Positions 61,701 through 64,000 of a DNA stretch of 64,000 nt are shown here, one piece after another; within the stretch, counting starts at the first letter, position 1, and every line of letters begins with the position of its first letter. The stretch spans positions 79,467,257 to 79,531,256 of the forward strand of contig JAVHZZ010000010.1 in NCBI GenBank assembly GCA_036250195.1. The letters are read 5' to 3'. The position numbers and the translations under genes were made by a program. The DNA is from Mixophyes australis. Taxonomy: Eukaryota > Chordata > Amphibia > Anura > Limnodynastidae. Under the pieces are notes generated by a model. The model was not told the origin of the DNA and made no database searches. It worked only from the letters and a program-made list of their open reading frames with translations.

Positions 61701-61787
61701 GCATCTATTTTCAGGAATGCAGCTCCCTTGGTCATCAGACAAAAGTCCAGGTGGACAGACACATCCTGGGACACATCTTTTGGAATA
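1..61787 (-). CDS. muc2-like: Gel-forming mucin (MUC2/MUC5-type), partial gene, 12 exons
   Basis: This is the only host gene recognised. Twelve minus-strand exons (61636-61787, 59351-59489, 58729-58839, 58444-58623, 56886-57125, 54958-55114, 52698-52826, 52434-52578, 39925-39968, 35357-35521, 22672-23583, 1-8954) join with consistent AG/GT borders and intron phases. Together they give 11,328 bp, or 3,776 codons, without a stop that I could find. The domain order is TIL, VWD3, C8, TIL, VWC-like, CysD, CysD, VWC-like, then a Thr-rich repeat domain. That is the order of vertebrate secreted polymerising mucins; from memory the D3 sequence is closest to MUC2, but frogs carry many MUC2 paralogues and MUC5 cannot be excluded. 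The protein should enter the ER, form disulfide-linked multimers through D3, receive dense O-glycans and be secreted as mucus. The signal peptide with D1-D2 (beyond 64000) and the C-terminal D4-CK part (beyond 1) are outside the window. Confidence 0.9.
652..8139 (-). repeat. Six copies of a ~168-bp non-repeat spacer within the PTS array
   Basis: Near-identical spacers start at 652, 2386, 4066, 5314, 7102 and 7972, each about 168 bp. A degenerate seventh lies near 8566-8690. On the minus strand each encodes a His/Leu/Ser-containing stretch ([20 protein letters not shown], then [20 protein letters not shown]) that differs from the 18-residue unit. They mark the boundaries of higher-order blocks. 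Confidence 0.85.
8955..10876. other. Intron sequence, no gene recognised
   Basis: This is AT-rich intronic DNA directly 5' (in transcript sense) of the giant exon. Short frames at 9775-9984 and 10489-10731 have no recognisable product and no splice logic. Nothing else was identified. Confidence 0.6.
10877..11212. mobile_element. Foldback MITE with ~160-bp arms
   Basis: The left end (GGGGCCTGATTCATTAAGG) is the inverted repeat of the right end (CCTTAATGAATCAGGCCC). The complementarity extends through nearly the whole element, including the GTTTTGCACATAA and TCATGTAGCACACA blocks. CTA lies outside both ends, a possible target duplication. It has no coding capacity. A Harbinger- or mariner-derived MITE is likely, but the class is uncertain. 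Confidence 0.8.
11280..11895 (+). pseudogene. Tc1-like transposase relic, C-terminal part
   Basis: Interrupted plus-strand frames resemble Tc1-type transposase. Around 11480-11595 the remains of the RKVSxHTxHxSLL segment and RAYNG are visible. At 11640-11700 the -NLNIVADPF- segment is seen, and at 11740-11875 [23 protein letters not shown] and [13 protein letters not shown]. Several stops and shifts make it dead. It is cut at 11895 by the LTR element. Confidence 0.7.
11901..12338 (+). repeat. 5' LTR of the Pao/BEL element
   Basis: It spans TGTT...AACA, 438 bp, and matches 20331-20768 end to end. GCTAG lies immediately upstream. It contains AATAAACAACATT near its 3' part, a possible polyadenylation region. 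Confidence 0.92.
13020..13860. repeat. Minisatellite inside hAT, ~77-bp and related units
   Basis: Repeats start TCTGGACTGCGTAGAGGAGTG, followed by GTCACCACAATATAA and either a TTGTATGATTCGCACCAA or an AACTGGTATGAATCGCACC half. The two half types alternate. Confidence 0.88.
13890..14380. repeat. Minisatellite inside hAT, ~105-120-bp GC-palindromic units
   Basis: About five copies start TCTGGACTGCGTAGTGGGGTGG. Each holds a hairpin CCCCGGTACTAAA...TACCGGGG and then CAACTGGTCAGAATTCCACC. It shares the TGGACTGCGTAG start with the preceding array, so both derive from one unit. Confidence 0.85.
14769..15041 (-). pseudogene. hAT transposase C-terminal (dimerisation) fragment
   Basis: The fragment starts [20 protein letters not shown] and continues with [10 protein letters not shown], the hallmark hAT C-terminal dimerisation motif. 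An acidic tail ([20 protein letters not shown]) follows, then a stop. The frame is broken upstream, and the RNase-H-like catalytic region is not present between this piece and 15382. Confidence 0.85.
15382..16145 (-). pseudogene. hAT transposase N-terminal remnant (two frames)
   Basis: Two overlapping minus-strand frames, 16145-15729 and 15732-15382, form one broken N-terminal region. It is rich in Lys/Ser/Pro ([32 protein letters not shown]) and then acidic ([20 protein letters not shown]). No zinc-finger (BED) motif was clear. Its position inside the hAT element, upstream of the C-terminal motif, supports the assignment; sequence identity alone is weak. Confidence 0.55.
16175..16555. repeat. 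Minisatellite, ~46-48-bp units
   Basis: About eight head-to-tail copies carry CACTGGACTTATACTGCTGA, ATCAGTGAACTTTGTAATAG and CAGTAC; some units carry an extra AC. Two longer, related duplications with ACAGCACAGGACCCAGCAGC follow at 16700-17240. Confidence 0.88.
17495..19217 (+). pseudogene. Pao/BEL gag pseudogene
   Basis: The N-terminal part is a Lys/Glu-rich coiled-coil-like stretch ([20 protein letters not shown] onward) up to about 18140. A frameshift lies between about 18130 and 18200. The core then reads [37 protein letters not shown] and [20 protein letters not shown], which is the gag core of vertebrate Pao/BEL elements. A stop (PNKG*, near 18557) is followed by the same frame: [19 protein letters not shown] and [16 protein letters not shown]...H...C zinc knuckle lies near 19070-19115. 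Homology ends near 19155, where pol should follow. Confidence 0.85.
19160..20320. other. Non-coding 3' part of the LTR element
   Basis: No coding homology was found between the gag break and the 3' LTR. The gag frame stops matching near 19155. From there to about 20215 the sequence (with GCGAAACGCGCG near 19178) may be an unrelated insertion that replaced pol; its borders could not be fixed. Confidence 0.45.
20331..20768 (+). repeat. 3' LTR of the Pao/BEL element
   Basis: It has the same length as the 5' LTR and the same termini. It is preceded by the purine tract at 20321-20330 and followed by the GCTAG target duplication. Confidence 0.92.
20774..21108. other. Intron sequence, possible repeat 3' end
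   Basis: No gene. The stretch ends with AAAACATGGGGGTCACCGCACATCTCTAG, whose last part resembles the hAT terminus seen at 17470-17486. No partner end or target duplication was found. Confidence 0.35.
21109..21161. repeat. (TA)n microsatellite
   Basis: An uninterrupted TA run follows a short GT-rich stretch. The short Tyr/Ile-rich frames over it are artefacts. Confidence 0.95.
21180..21670 (+). pseudogene. Tc1-like transposase relic, N-terminal part
   Basis: A frame starting [10 protein letters not shown] reaches [13 protein letters not shown], the start of Tc1-family transposases. Shifted frames continue with [20 protein letters not shown] and a [16 protein letters not shown] stretch, then [16 protein letters not shown]. 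Stops and indels make it non-functional. It overlaps in content with the relic at 11.3-11.9 kb, so it is a second copy. Confidence 0.72.
22037..22316. mobile_element. hAT-type MITE, 280 bp
   Basis: Ends CAGTGGCGGATCCAG and TAGATCCGCCCCTG are inverted repeats. The 8-bp target duplication GGTCACAT is exact (22029-22036, 22317-22324). The interior is GC-rich and foldback (GCACACTGT...ACACACTGTGC). No coding capacity. Confidence 0.92.
22672..23583 (-). CDS. muc2-like: Mucin exon with two CysD domains
   Basis: The exon is 912 bp, phase 1 at both ends. The acceptor is tgttccacag and the donor is CCAA|GTAAGT. A Thr/Ser-rich linker leads to CysD1 ([12 protein letters not shown] ... DIECRS ... GLVCHN ... 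[16 protein letters not shown]). A short Thr-rich linker ([15 protein letters not shown]) follows, then CysD2 ([13 protein letters not shown] ... IIECRA ... GLICYN ... [11 protein letters not shown]). Each CysD has ten cysteines as expected. CysD domains are non-covalent or disulfide contact modules in MUC2 and MUC5 that set mucus pore size. CysD1 keeps WxxW (WTLW). CysD2 has LTSW because the first Trp codon is TTG. The exon ends with [12 protein letters not shown], the start of the next VWC-like module. Confidence 0.96.
23931..25718. mobile_element. hAT-type non-autonomous element carrying a satellite, 1,788 bp
   Basis: Ends CAGGGGCAGATT and AATCCGCCCCTG are inverted repeats of the same type as the MITE at 22037. 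The target duplication GCCACTTC is exact over 8 bp (23923-23930, 25719-25726). Most of the interior is a 30-bp satellite. There is no transposase. Confidence 0.92.
24120..25390. repeat. 30-bp satellite, ~42 units
   Basis: The unit is GTAGCCCCCTCACATATAG plus TTTTCACATAT, 30 bp with few indels. Variants (ACAGATATAGCC, AAAGCC, GCCTCC) recur in a longer pattern. Because 30 is divisible by 3, frames stay open on both strands (plus 24220-25380, minus 25376-24162). These are artefacts. Confidence 0.95.
26380..26620. other. MITE-like fragment and (ATT)n run
   Basis: GGGCCTCATTTAGTGTTAGA starts a stretch that resembles the terminal motif of the 10877 MITE, but no opposite end was found. An ATTATTATT run lies at 26590-26612. 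No gene. Confidence 0.4.
27757..27936. mobile_element. Foldback MITE, ~180 bp
   Basis: GGGCTAGATTTACTAAACTGC and GCAGTTTATTAAATATACCC are opposite ends. The arms AAAAAGTGGAGATGTTGCC and CCAATCAGATTCTAGC are repeated in inverted order. It is almost a perfect hairpin with no coding capacity. It sits inside the LINE. Confidence 0.88.
28818..29235. mobile_element. hAT-type MITE, 418 bp
   Basis: Ends CAGGGCCAGTGCTAAGG and GCGCCGTGCCTG are imperfect inverted repeats. The target duplication GGTCAGAG is exact over 8 bp (28810-28817, 29236-29243). The interior is GC-rich and partly palindromic (GGCGGCGG / CCGCCGCC). No coding capacity. Confidence 0.9.
29328..29371. repeat. (ATT)n microsatellite with short repeat tail
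   Basis: An ATT run is followed by TAGTTTTGTAAGGCGCCACAGTGCTCC, the same joint as at 26590-26640 and, more weakly, at 63088-63120. It looks like the tail of a short interspersed repeat. Confidence 0.75.
30444..30780. repeat. Dispersed frog repeat, longest copy in the window
   Basis: It runs from CATCATCATCAGCTATTTAT and AGCGCTACTAATTCC through (CA)n at 30540-30565, TGTTTTTGGACTGTGG, CACGGGGAGAACATAC and TGCTGTGAGGCAGAAGTGC to GTGCTGCCC. The split copy at 23884 is shorter. The class was not determined. Confidence 0.75.
30781..32340. other. Intron sequence, repeat-derived, no gene
   Basis: Fragments resembling the 32.3-33.4 kb repeat appear upstream near 30250 (CGCAGCCGCCTTTCCCAGA). A TA-rich run lies near 32245-32270. 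No coding evidence. Confidence 0.5.
32351..33370. repeat. Tandem duplication, ~544-bp period
   Basis: Copy 1 begins AGCAGCCGCCTTTCCCTTAG at 32351 and copy 2 begins AGCAGCCACCTTTTCCTTAC at 32895. They share the CTCCAGGCGTAGTGTGAG, TAGTCAGACAGTAGCCGAGG and CAGACAGGAGCAGGTCAGC blocks. Within each copy GGTCAAGGGTCACAGGC-like phrases recur. It runs into GC-rich sequence at 33361-33550. Confidence 0.88.
33371..34606. other. Intron sequence, no gene recognised
   Basis: The GC-rich start belongs to the preceding repeat family. The rest is ordinary AT-rich sequence without coding or splice evidence. Confidence 0.5.
34615..35141. mobile_element. hAT MITE related to the 12.7-kb element, 527 bp
   Basis: Ends TAGAGATGAGCGGGC and GTGCACATCCCTA match the two ends of the 12714-17486 element. 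The shared internal block TTATTGAGGTTAATAATAGC confirms common origin. The target duplication is GTTGGAAC (34607-34614) versus GTTAGAAC (35142-35149), one mismatch. It is a deletion derivative without transposase, close to the exon at 35357. Confidence 0.93.
35357..35521 (-). CDS. muc2-like: Mucin exon: first VWC-like module
   Basis: The exon is 165 bp, phase 1 at both ends. The acceptor is tgtattatag and the donor is ACAG|GTAAGA. The peptide has [35 protein letters not shown] and YRCASTT. The C-x-C, C-x4-C and terminal C spacing is that of the VWC-like segment that follows D3 in MUC2. It ends in Thr-rich linker ([10 protein letters not shown]) leading to the CysD exon. NET is a possible N-glycosylation site. 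Confidence 0.92.
36115..37810. repeat. Purine/G-rich minisatellite, array 1
   Basis: About 20-24-bp units follow the pattern GAGGTGTGATGAGGGGGAACA, with many variants (GTGTAATGAGG, GTGCAATGAGG, GTGAGGAGGTGATGAGG). Longer blocks recur (GAACAGAGGTGTGAGGAGGT). Long His/Pro/Ser-rich minus-strand frames across it are artefacts. Confidence 0.93.
37811..38584. other. Sequence between the two G-rich arrays, no gene
   Basis: Non-repetitive AT-rich DNA. It starts with the GAACCCCCCCCTTTAAATTCC and TTGCCCCTG motif of a mobile-element end. No coding evidence. Confidence 0.5.
38585..39255. repeat. Purine/G-rich minisatellite, array 2
   Basis: The unit family is that of 36115-37810 (GACAGAGGTGTCATTAGGGGG, GAGGTGTGATAGGAGGAACA). 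A run at about 38880-39010 closely matches 36630-36740 (GTTTGAAGAAGGGGGACTGA), so part of array 1 was copied. Confidence 0.92.
39925..39968 (-). CDS. muc2-like: Mucin microexon (44 bp) after TIL3
   Basis: The acceptor is atttctcttcacag and the donor is GAAT|GTAAGT, both strong. It is in phase 2 to phase 1. The peptide is [14 protein letters not shown] with a split Tyr codon at its end. Joined to its neighbours it reads [22 protein letters not shown], matching the short cysteine-spaced link after TIL3 in human MUC2. The flanking introns are 12,465 and 4,403 bp. It is too short for ORF detection and rests on splice sites, phase and cysteine spacing. Confidence 0.88.
39969..43400. other. 12.5-kb intron, first part; L1 relic at 42060-42360 (-)
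   Basis: A minus-strand fragment near 42360-42150 reads [15 protein letters not shown] ... [17 protein letters not shown], which resembles the C-terminal domain of Tx1/L1-type ORF2. The minus-strand frames at 40956-41270 have no recognised product. Otherwise this is AT-rich intron sequence. Confidence 0.5.
43430..44595 (+). pseudogene. CR1/L2/Rex-type LINE, 3' end
   Basis: The plus-strand frames read [46 protein letters not shown] and then [18 protein letters not shown]. These are the typical C-terminal half of non-LTR ORF2 after the reverse transcriptase. Stops and shifts are frequent. It ends in a 3' UTR-like GATTGTAAGCTCTAGTGAGC and an (AAT)n tail at 44579-44593. Confidence 0.82.
44596..45029. 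other. Intron sequence, no gene recognised
   Basis: AT-rich, no repeats or coding evidence seen. Confidence 0.5.
45038..45577. mobile_element. hAT-type MITE, 540 bp
   Basis: Ends CAGTGATGGGCAAACT and AGTTTGCCCATCACTG are perfect inverted repeats. The target duplication GTCTAGAG is exact over 8 bp (45030-45037, 45578-45585). GGCCCGCGGGCC lies near the left end, as in many vertebrate hAT MITEs. Confidence 0.95.
45800..46055. mobile_element. Truncated foldback MITE
   Basis: TCTTTCCACGGCGCTCAGTA at 45808 pairs with CGCACTGCGGAAAGA near 45904 around a perfect AGATCTCGTGAG core hairpin. The right end TTTAATCCGGCCCTG looks hAT-like. The left end is missing. Confidence 0.6.
47100..47390 (+). pseudogene. 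L1 ORF1 remnant
   Basis: [20 protein letters not shown] followed by [19 protein letters not shown] is the typical C-terminal region of L1 ORF1p (the RAHR...PPRDII motif). The upstream part (46418-46800) has only short frames. Confidence 0.8.
48462..51560 (+). pseudogene. L1 ORF2 remnant (endonuclease, reverse transcriptase, C-terminal domain)
   Basis: The endonuclease starts [19 protein letters not shown] and contains FLQETH. The reverse transcriptase is split over frames at 49583-50110 ([29 protein letters not shown]), 50115-50312 ([20 protein letters not shown]) and 50282-50728 ([24 protein letters not shown]). The YADD catalytic box is intact. A C-terminal [14 protein letters not shown] lies near 51250. 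At least four frame breaks are present. Confidence 0.9.
52434..52578 (-). CDS. muc2-like: Mucin exon: TIL3 module of D3
   Basis: The exon is 145 bp, phase 1 to phase 2. The acceptor is tttaaatag and the donor is GTCTG|GTAAAA. The peptide [20 protein letters not shown] continues with [18 protein letters not shown] and ends NCSVC across the splice. This is the TIL module closing D3, and it is the segment that most suggests MUC2. KNCS is a possible N-glycosylation site. The next exon is 12.5 kb away. Confidence 0.95.
52698..52826 (-). CDS. muc2-like: Mucin exon: end of C8 and start of TIL3
   Basis: The exon is 129 bp, phase 1 to phase 1. The acceptor is tgccaccag and the donor is GAAG|GTAAAT. 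The peptide [20 protein letters not shown] is followed by [20 protein letters not shown]. The FCDYYN and CxWxYxxCG motifs are typical of the C8-to-TIL junction in MUC2-type D3. The junction with 52578 rebuilds the Gly of LEGCYPKC. Confidence 0.95.
53445..54396. mobile_element. Terminal-inverted-repeat element, ~950 bp
   Basis: Left end TACCGTATATACTCGAGTAT and right end ATACTCGAGTATATACGGTA are mirror images. The CTCGAGTATAAGCCGAG motif occurs near both ends. TA at each border suggests mariner-type TA target duplication. No transposase is recognisable inside. Confidence 0.82.
54400..54957. other. Intron sequence, no gene
   Basis: No repeat or coding evidence apart from the splice donor of the C8 exon at its lower-transcript border. 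Confidence 0.5.
54958..55114 (-). CDS. muc2-like: Mucin exon: C8 domain of D3
   Basis: The exon is 157 bp, phase 0 to phase 1. The acceptor is tttcctgtag and the donor is TGTC|GTGAGT. The peptide reads [17 protein letters not shown], then [18 protein letters not shown], then SWRSPDIC. The eight-cysteine C8 pattern (YFDACVxDSC, [18 protein letters not shown]) is unmistakable. The last base plus the next exon's CT makes the Pro of DICP. Confidence 0.95.
55205..55245. repeat. (TA)n-rich microsatellite
   Basis: An interrupted TATATA run is followed by TCTGTCTGTCTG and (TG)n at 55268-55293. Confidence 0.9.
55676..55745. repeat. (TA)n / (TATG)n microsatellite
   Basis: A long TA run passes into TATATATATG repeats and then TGTGTGTTTGTGTG. 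The three overlapping Tyr/Ile frames here are artefacts. Confidence 0.95.
56380..56550 (+). repeat. LINE 3' tail fragment
   Basis: TTGTAAACTTGCGAGCATG, TTACCTCTCTGTCTGTATG and GCACTATATAAATGTTGATG match the 3' end of the LINE at 61440-61590. It is a short 5'-truncated insert. Confidence 0.72.
56886..57125 (-). CDS. muc2-like: Mucin exon: end of VWD3 (CGLCG) and start of C8
   Basis: The exon is 240 bp (80 codons), phase 0 at both ends. The acceptor is tttctatag and the donor is CAT|GTACGT. It starts [18 protein letters not shown] and continues to [29 protein letters not shown] and ACHPH. CGLCG is the CxxC-type motif conserved in mucin and VWF D domains and linked to disulfide multimerisation. 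The DGNRNND loop matches the calcium-binding loop of these domains. The C-terminal third begins the C8 domain. Confidence 0.96.
57126..58443. other. Intron between VWD3 exons, no gene
   Basis: From 57660 to 57990 four loosely repeated ~80-bp phrases are visible (TTATTAAACG..AATGCT..TTAATTTAATG..GGGG), a decayed tandem repeat. No coding evidence. Confidence 0.55.
58444..58623 (-). CDS. muc2-like: Mucin exon: VWD3, third exon
   Basis: The exon is 180 bp (60 codons), phase 0 at both ends. The acceptor is cttcacag and the donor is TTTAAG|GTGCG. The peptide starts [15 protein letters not shown] and includes [19 protein letters not shown] and [13 protein letters not shown]. This is the beta-rich core of a VWD domain (the IYLVVE...WDKKTSIFI motif). 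It lies only 105 bp from the previous exon. Confidence 0.95.
58729..58839 (-). CDS. muc2-like: Mucin exon: VWD3, second exon
   Basis: The exon is 111 bp (37 codons), phase 0 to phase 0, with donor GGGG|GTGAGC. The peptide starts [12 protein letters not shown] and contains [19 protein letters not shown], a highly conserved VWD segment of MUC2/MUC5/VWF-type proteins. NNST gives one possible N-glycosylation site. The acceptor (ccaag) has a modest pyrimidine tract, but phase and homology fix it. Confidence 0.94.
59351..59489 (-). CDS. muc2-like: Mucin exon: start of VWD3 domain
   Basis: The exon is 139 bp, phase 2 to phase 0. The acceptor is catttacag, preceded by a branch-point-like TACTAAT (59516-59522) with its A 28 nt upstream of the exon; the donor is CACAG|GTAGAG. 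The peptide has [11 protein letters not shown] and [19 protein letters not shown] and ends CQYVLAQ. It marks the beginning of the third von Willebrand factor D domain. The sequence is GDGH, not the GDPH motif cleaved autocatalytically in some mucin D4 domains. Confidence 0.95.
59505..59721. repeat. 217-bp duplicated segment, copy 1 (partner 60431-60647)
   Basis: Start AATGATGCATCATTAGTAAC and end CTGAATAAACAAAAT match 60431-60647 at a constant offset of 926 bp, without indels and with a few substitutions. Copy 1 begins 16 nt from the VWD3 exon and includes the likely branch point. Confidence 0.9.
59525..61590 (+). pseudogene. CR1/L2/Rex-type LINE, 3' half, with internal duplication
   Basis: The plus strand shows non-LTR reverse-transcriptase remains. 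[18 protein letters not shown] is at about 59960, a [14 protein letters not shown] stretch near 60140 and a YADD-like [12 protein letters not shown] near 60215. C-terminal fragments follow to 61250. The 3' tail CACTATGGAATTTGCTGGTG ends near 61580. Many stops. A 217-bp duplicated segment interrupts it. Confidence 0.75.
61636..61787 (-). CDS. muc2-like: Mucin exon: TIL/E' module upstream of VWD3
   Basis: The exon is 152 bp, starts in phase 0 and ends in phase 2. The acceptor is cttctag and the donor is TG|GTATGT. The peptide starts [14 protein letters not shown] and contains [18 protein letters not shown] followed by CNTC. This is the second half of a trypsin-inhibitor-like cysteine-rich module (CVCPxG, CPCVHN) of the D' region before D3. 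The split Cys codon (TG plus T) is completed by the exon at 59489. The next upstream exon (D2 end) was not found before 64000. Confidence 0.93.
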
Positions 61788-63230
61788 CTAGAAGAATCAG
61801 AGGATACATCTTAATTTAATCTGAAAATATGAATCTAAGAATAGATAAGAGAAGAGGGTGCATTTAACAGATGCACATGCAACAGAAGTAGTATTTAGAG
61901 GCGTATCACAACCTTACGGCTGTACAGTATAAATGTCCTTTTCGCTCCTCAGACTTGTAAAATTAGACACAGATCAGATATAATTTCAACCACTCGATTG
62001 AAGACACACCCCCAGCATATTTTGTTGTCCAATGAAAAGTTACATGAAAATCTCATCCCTTGGCCTCTGTAATACATTTATTCAAAATTTCAAGTTGTTT
62101 TTCAGACCATACATTTATGCAAATGCAGTTGCCTTGTATACCCTTGCTGGTCATAAAGATACTAAATGTCTGAAAAAGCTTACTGTCCTTAAAAGTCAGT
62201 TGAACATTGTCCTGGCTACTCAAATTGTATTCATATTTTACAAATAGTTGGATGGTAGCTTTTCAGTAAATTTAGACATATCCTTGATGGAATAGAAGGT
62301 TTTCCCACAGTGGCACATAGTAAAAAAAAAGTATTTAGTTACAGGAAAACTACAAAAAAATATGTGACTCAACTTCTCACATAACGGCATAAAGAATTAT
62401 CTTAACCCACCACTGAGTTTCCCTGATCTGAAAATATATAATGAACCAGAGGCGAAGTTCTGAGCCTTTTTTAAGGTAGTCACATAATAAACATTAATGT
62501 TGACTTCTTGCAAGTACCATTTACATGGTAGCCCTTTGAATCAGGGCTAACAGTTCCAGCCTTATTTGGACTCATAAATGAAAGACATGACTATGTGAAG
62601 CAATATAGAAACAGTCTCACTATAACATTGAAAAGAGTTAAGGAAATTTAGGATCTAATACTTAGGGGCAAACAATTTTATTGAGTTTATTTGGGTAGAT
62701 CATGAAATCAGGTTGATCCAATAAACCTCAAACTATCTCCCATCTGGAAGTAGGATTTGGCCCTTTGCAATCCAGTAATTTGATACTACACTTCAATTAC
62801 TTGATCTGTGCAATTTGTTACCGCAAACATTTAGTAAACCCACTTACAGATTTGCCCTAATTGAGTTATCTGAGGACTCCATTAGAAATAGCATTCCTGC
62901 AGGTTAAAGCCAAACATATTATTCTGTATCATTTTGCCCTAAAAAGCTTCTTATCCAGATAATCCATAGCTGTTAGAAGTCAAACACATGCCAATTTTGC
63001 TTTGTAAATACAAAAGTGTTATTTATTTGATATTGAGAAAAAAGACTACCTATTGTTACTGGCGTTCAATCATGTATGAAAGTAACTATTATTATTTTTA
63101 TCTTATATTTATAAGGCGCCACAAAATGTATGCCGCACCGTACATGACATAAACAGAGAGCAATGATGCATAACACATTACATAATAATTATATAAGCAT
63201 TGTAAAAATACAATACAAAGACCAGACTGA
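61788..63230. other. Upstream intron, no exon found
   Basis: The minus strand was scanned for cysteine-rich mucin exons and none was convincing. The plus-strand frame at 62032-62247 has no recognised product. A short repeat with TTATAAGGCGCCACAAA lies at about 63085-63230. Confidence 0.5.
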
Positions 63231-63240
63231 GTAAACAAGA

Positions 63241-64000
63241 AAACACATATGTATGGCCCAAATATATGGGACTCTCATTGTTTAGAGTAGGACCATCCTA
63301 TTTGCAAAAGCGCCTTGGCATGGCGGATGGCTTAAACATACATTTGCAAATGTGTGCAACAAAGACTTTTGCATGTTTATCTACAGTAGAAATGGCAGAT
63401 CTGTTGCTGGCTATAGCAGTGTGCTGGGGAAAAAATGTTGTGTGTATGTTCCTTGCAGGATAACCCCACCCTTTCAAGCACCTGTTATGACCTATAAATT
63501 GATTTGAGCAGCTTCCACTTTTGTATTTGTCTGAGAGGCATGTTGGTGTCAGTAGCTGAGAGGGGGTACTGGCACTGAATTGCTGTTTGGAGGCTTCTGG
63601 GGTACCTCTTTGGTAAGTTGGCTCTCAATTTAAAAACACATATGTATGGCCCAAATATATGGGACTCTCATTGTTTAGAGTAGGACCATCCTATTAGCAA
63701 AAGCGCCATGGCGTGGCGGATGGCTTAAACATACATTTGCAAATGTGTGCAACAAAGACTTTTGCATTTTTATCTACAGTAGAAATGGCAGATCTGTTGC
63801 TGGCTATAGCAGTGTACTGGGGAAAAAATGTTGTGTGTATGTTCCTTGCAGGATAACCCCACCCTTTCAAGCACCTGTTATGGCCTATAAATTGATTTGA
63901 GCAGCTTCCACTTTTGTATTTGTCTGAGAGGCATGTTGGTGTCAGTAGCTGAGAGGGGGTACTGGCACTGAATTGCTGTTTGGAGGCTTCTGGGGTACCT
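63241..64000. repeat. 393-bp tandem duplication, second copy cut by the window edge
   Basis: AAACACATATGTATGGCCCA begins at 63241 and again at 63634. The copies differ at only a few bases (CCTTGGCATGG versus CCATGGCGTGG). It may continue beyond 64000 as a longer array. Function unknown. Confidence 0.95.

Noticed and set aside
1..61787. Firm assignment to MUC2 rather than MUC5AC/MUC5B or a frog-specific paralogue
   Set aside because: D3 looks MUC2-like from memory, but without alignment or the C-terminal part the orthology cannot be fixed. Hence the label muc2-like.
62032..62247. Plus-strand 71-residue frame
   Set aside because: No recognisable domain and no context. Probably chance in AT-rich DNA.

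Overview
The window looks like anuran amphibian (frog) nuclear DNA. It is AT-rich, has vertebrate-style small exons in large introns, and is packed with DNA transposons, LINEs, foldback MITEs and minisatellites. No prokaryotic genes, rRNA, tRNA or CRISPR arrays were seen.

One host gene could be recognised. It is a gel-forming (MUC2/MUC5-type) secreted mucin on the minus strand, read from about 61.8 kb down to base 1. It is open at both ends, so neither the start nor the stop is in the window. Twelve exons were found by reading the minus strand for cysteine-rich mucin motifs and splice sites. In transcript order they encode a TIL-like module (61.7 kb); the third von Willebrand D assembly, VWD3-C8-TIL (59.5 to 52.4 kb); a microexon (39.9 kb) and a VWC-like exon (35.4 kb); one 912-bp exon with two CysD domains (23.6-22.7 kb); and a giant exon of at least 8,954 bp (8954-1). 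The giant exon completes a second VWC-like module and then runs into a Thr-rich tandem-repeat (PTS) mucin domain that leaves the window. Every junction agrees in intron phase. The twelve exons sum to 11,328 bp, or 3,776 codons, and I saw no internal stop.

Layout by coordinate: 1-8954 PTS exon. 8955-22671 is a 13.7-kb intron with a foldback MITE, Tc1-like relics, and a Pao/BEL-type LTR element (11901-20768) that was itself invaded by a 4.8-kb hAT element (12714-17486). 22672-23583 CysD exon. 23584-35356 is an intron with a satellite-bearing hAT element, a minus-strand LINE, further hAT MITEs and duplicated repeats. 35357-35521 VWC-like exon. 35522-39924 is an intron with two G-rich minisatellite arrays. 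39925-39968 microexon. 39969-52433 is an intron with LINE fragments, a hAT MITE and a nearly full-length but dead L1. 52434-61787 holds the D3 exons with shorter introns. 61788-64000 is an upstream intron ending in a 393-bp tandem duplication.

In known gel-forming mucins the D3 assembly drives N-terminal disulfide multimerisation, CysD domains make reversible cross-contacts, and the PTS domain carries dense O-glycans. This window therefore holds the middle of a mucus polymer subunit. The most notable points are the large uninterrupted Thr-rich array with a strict 54-bp unit and higher-order blocks, its basic residues (one Lys and one Arg per typical 18-residue unit), loss of the first Trp of the WxxW motif in the second CysD, and a VWC-like module lying before the long PTS and split by a 13.7-kb intron.
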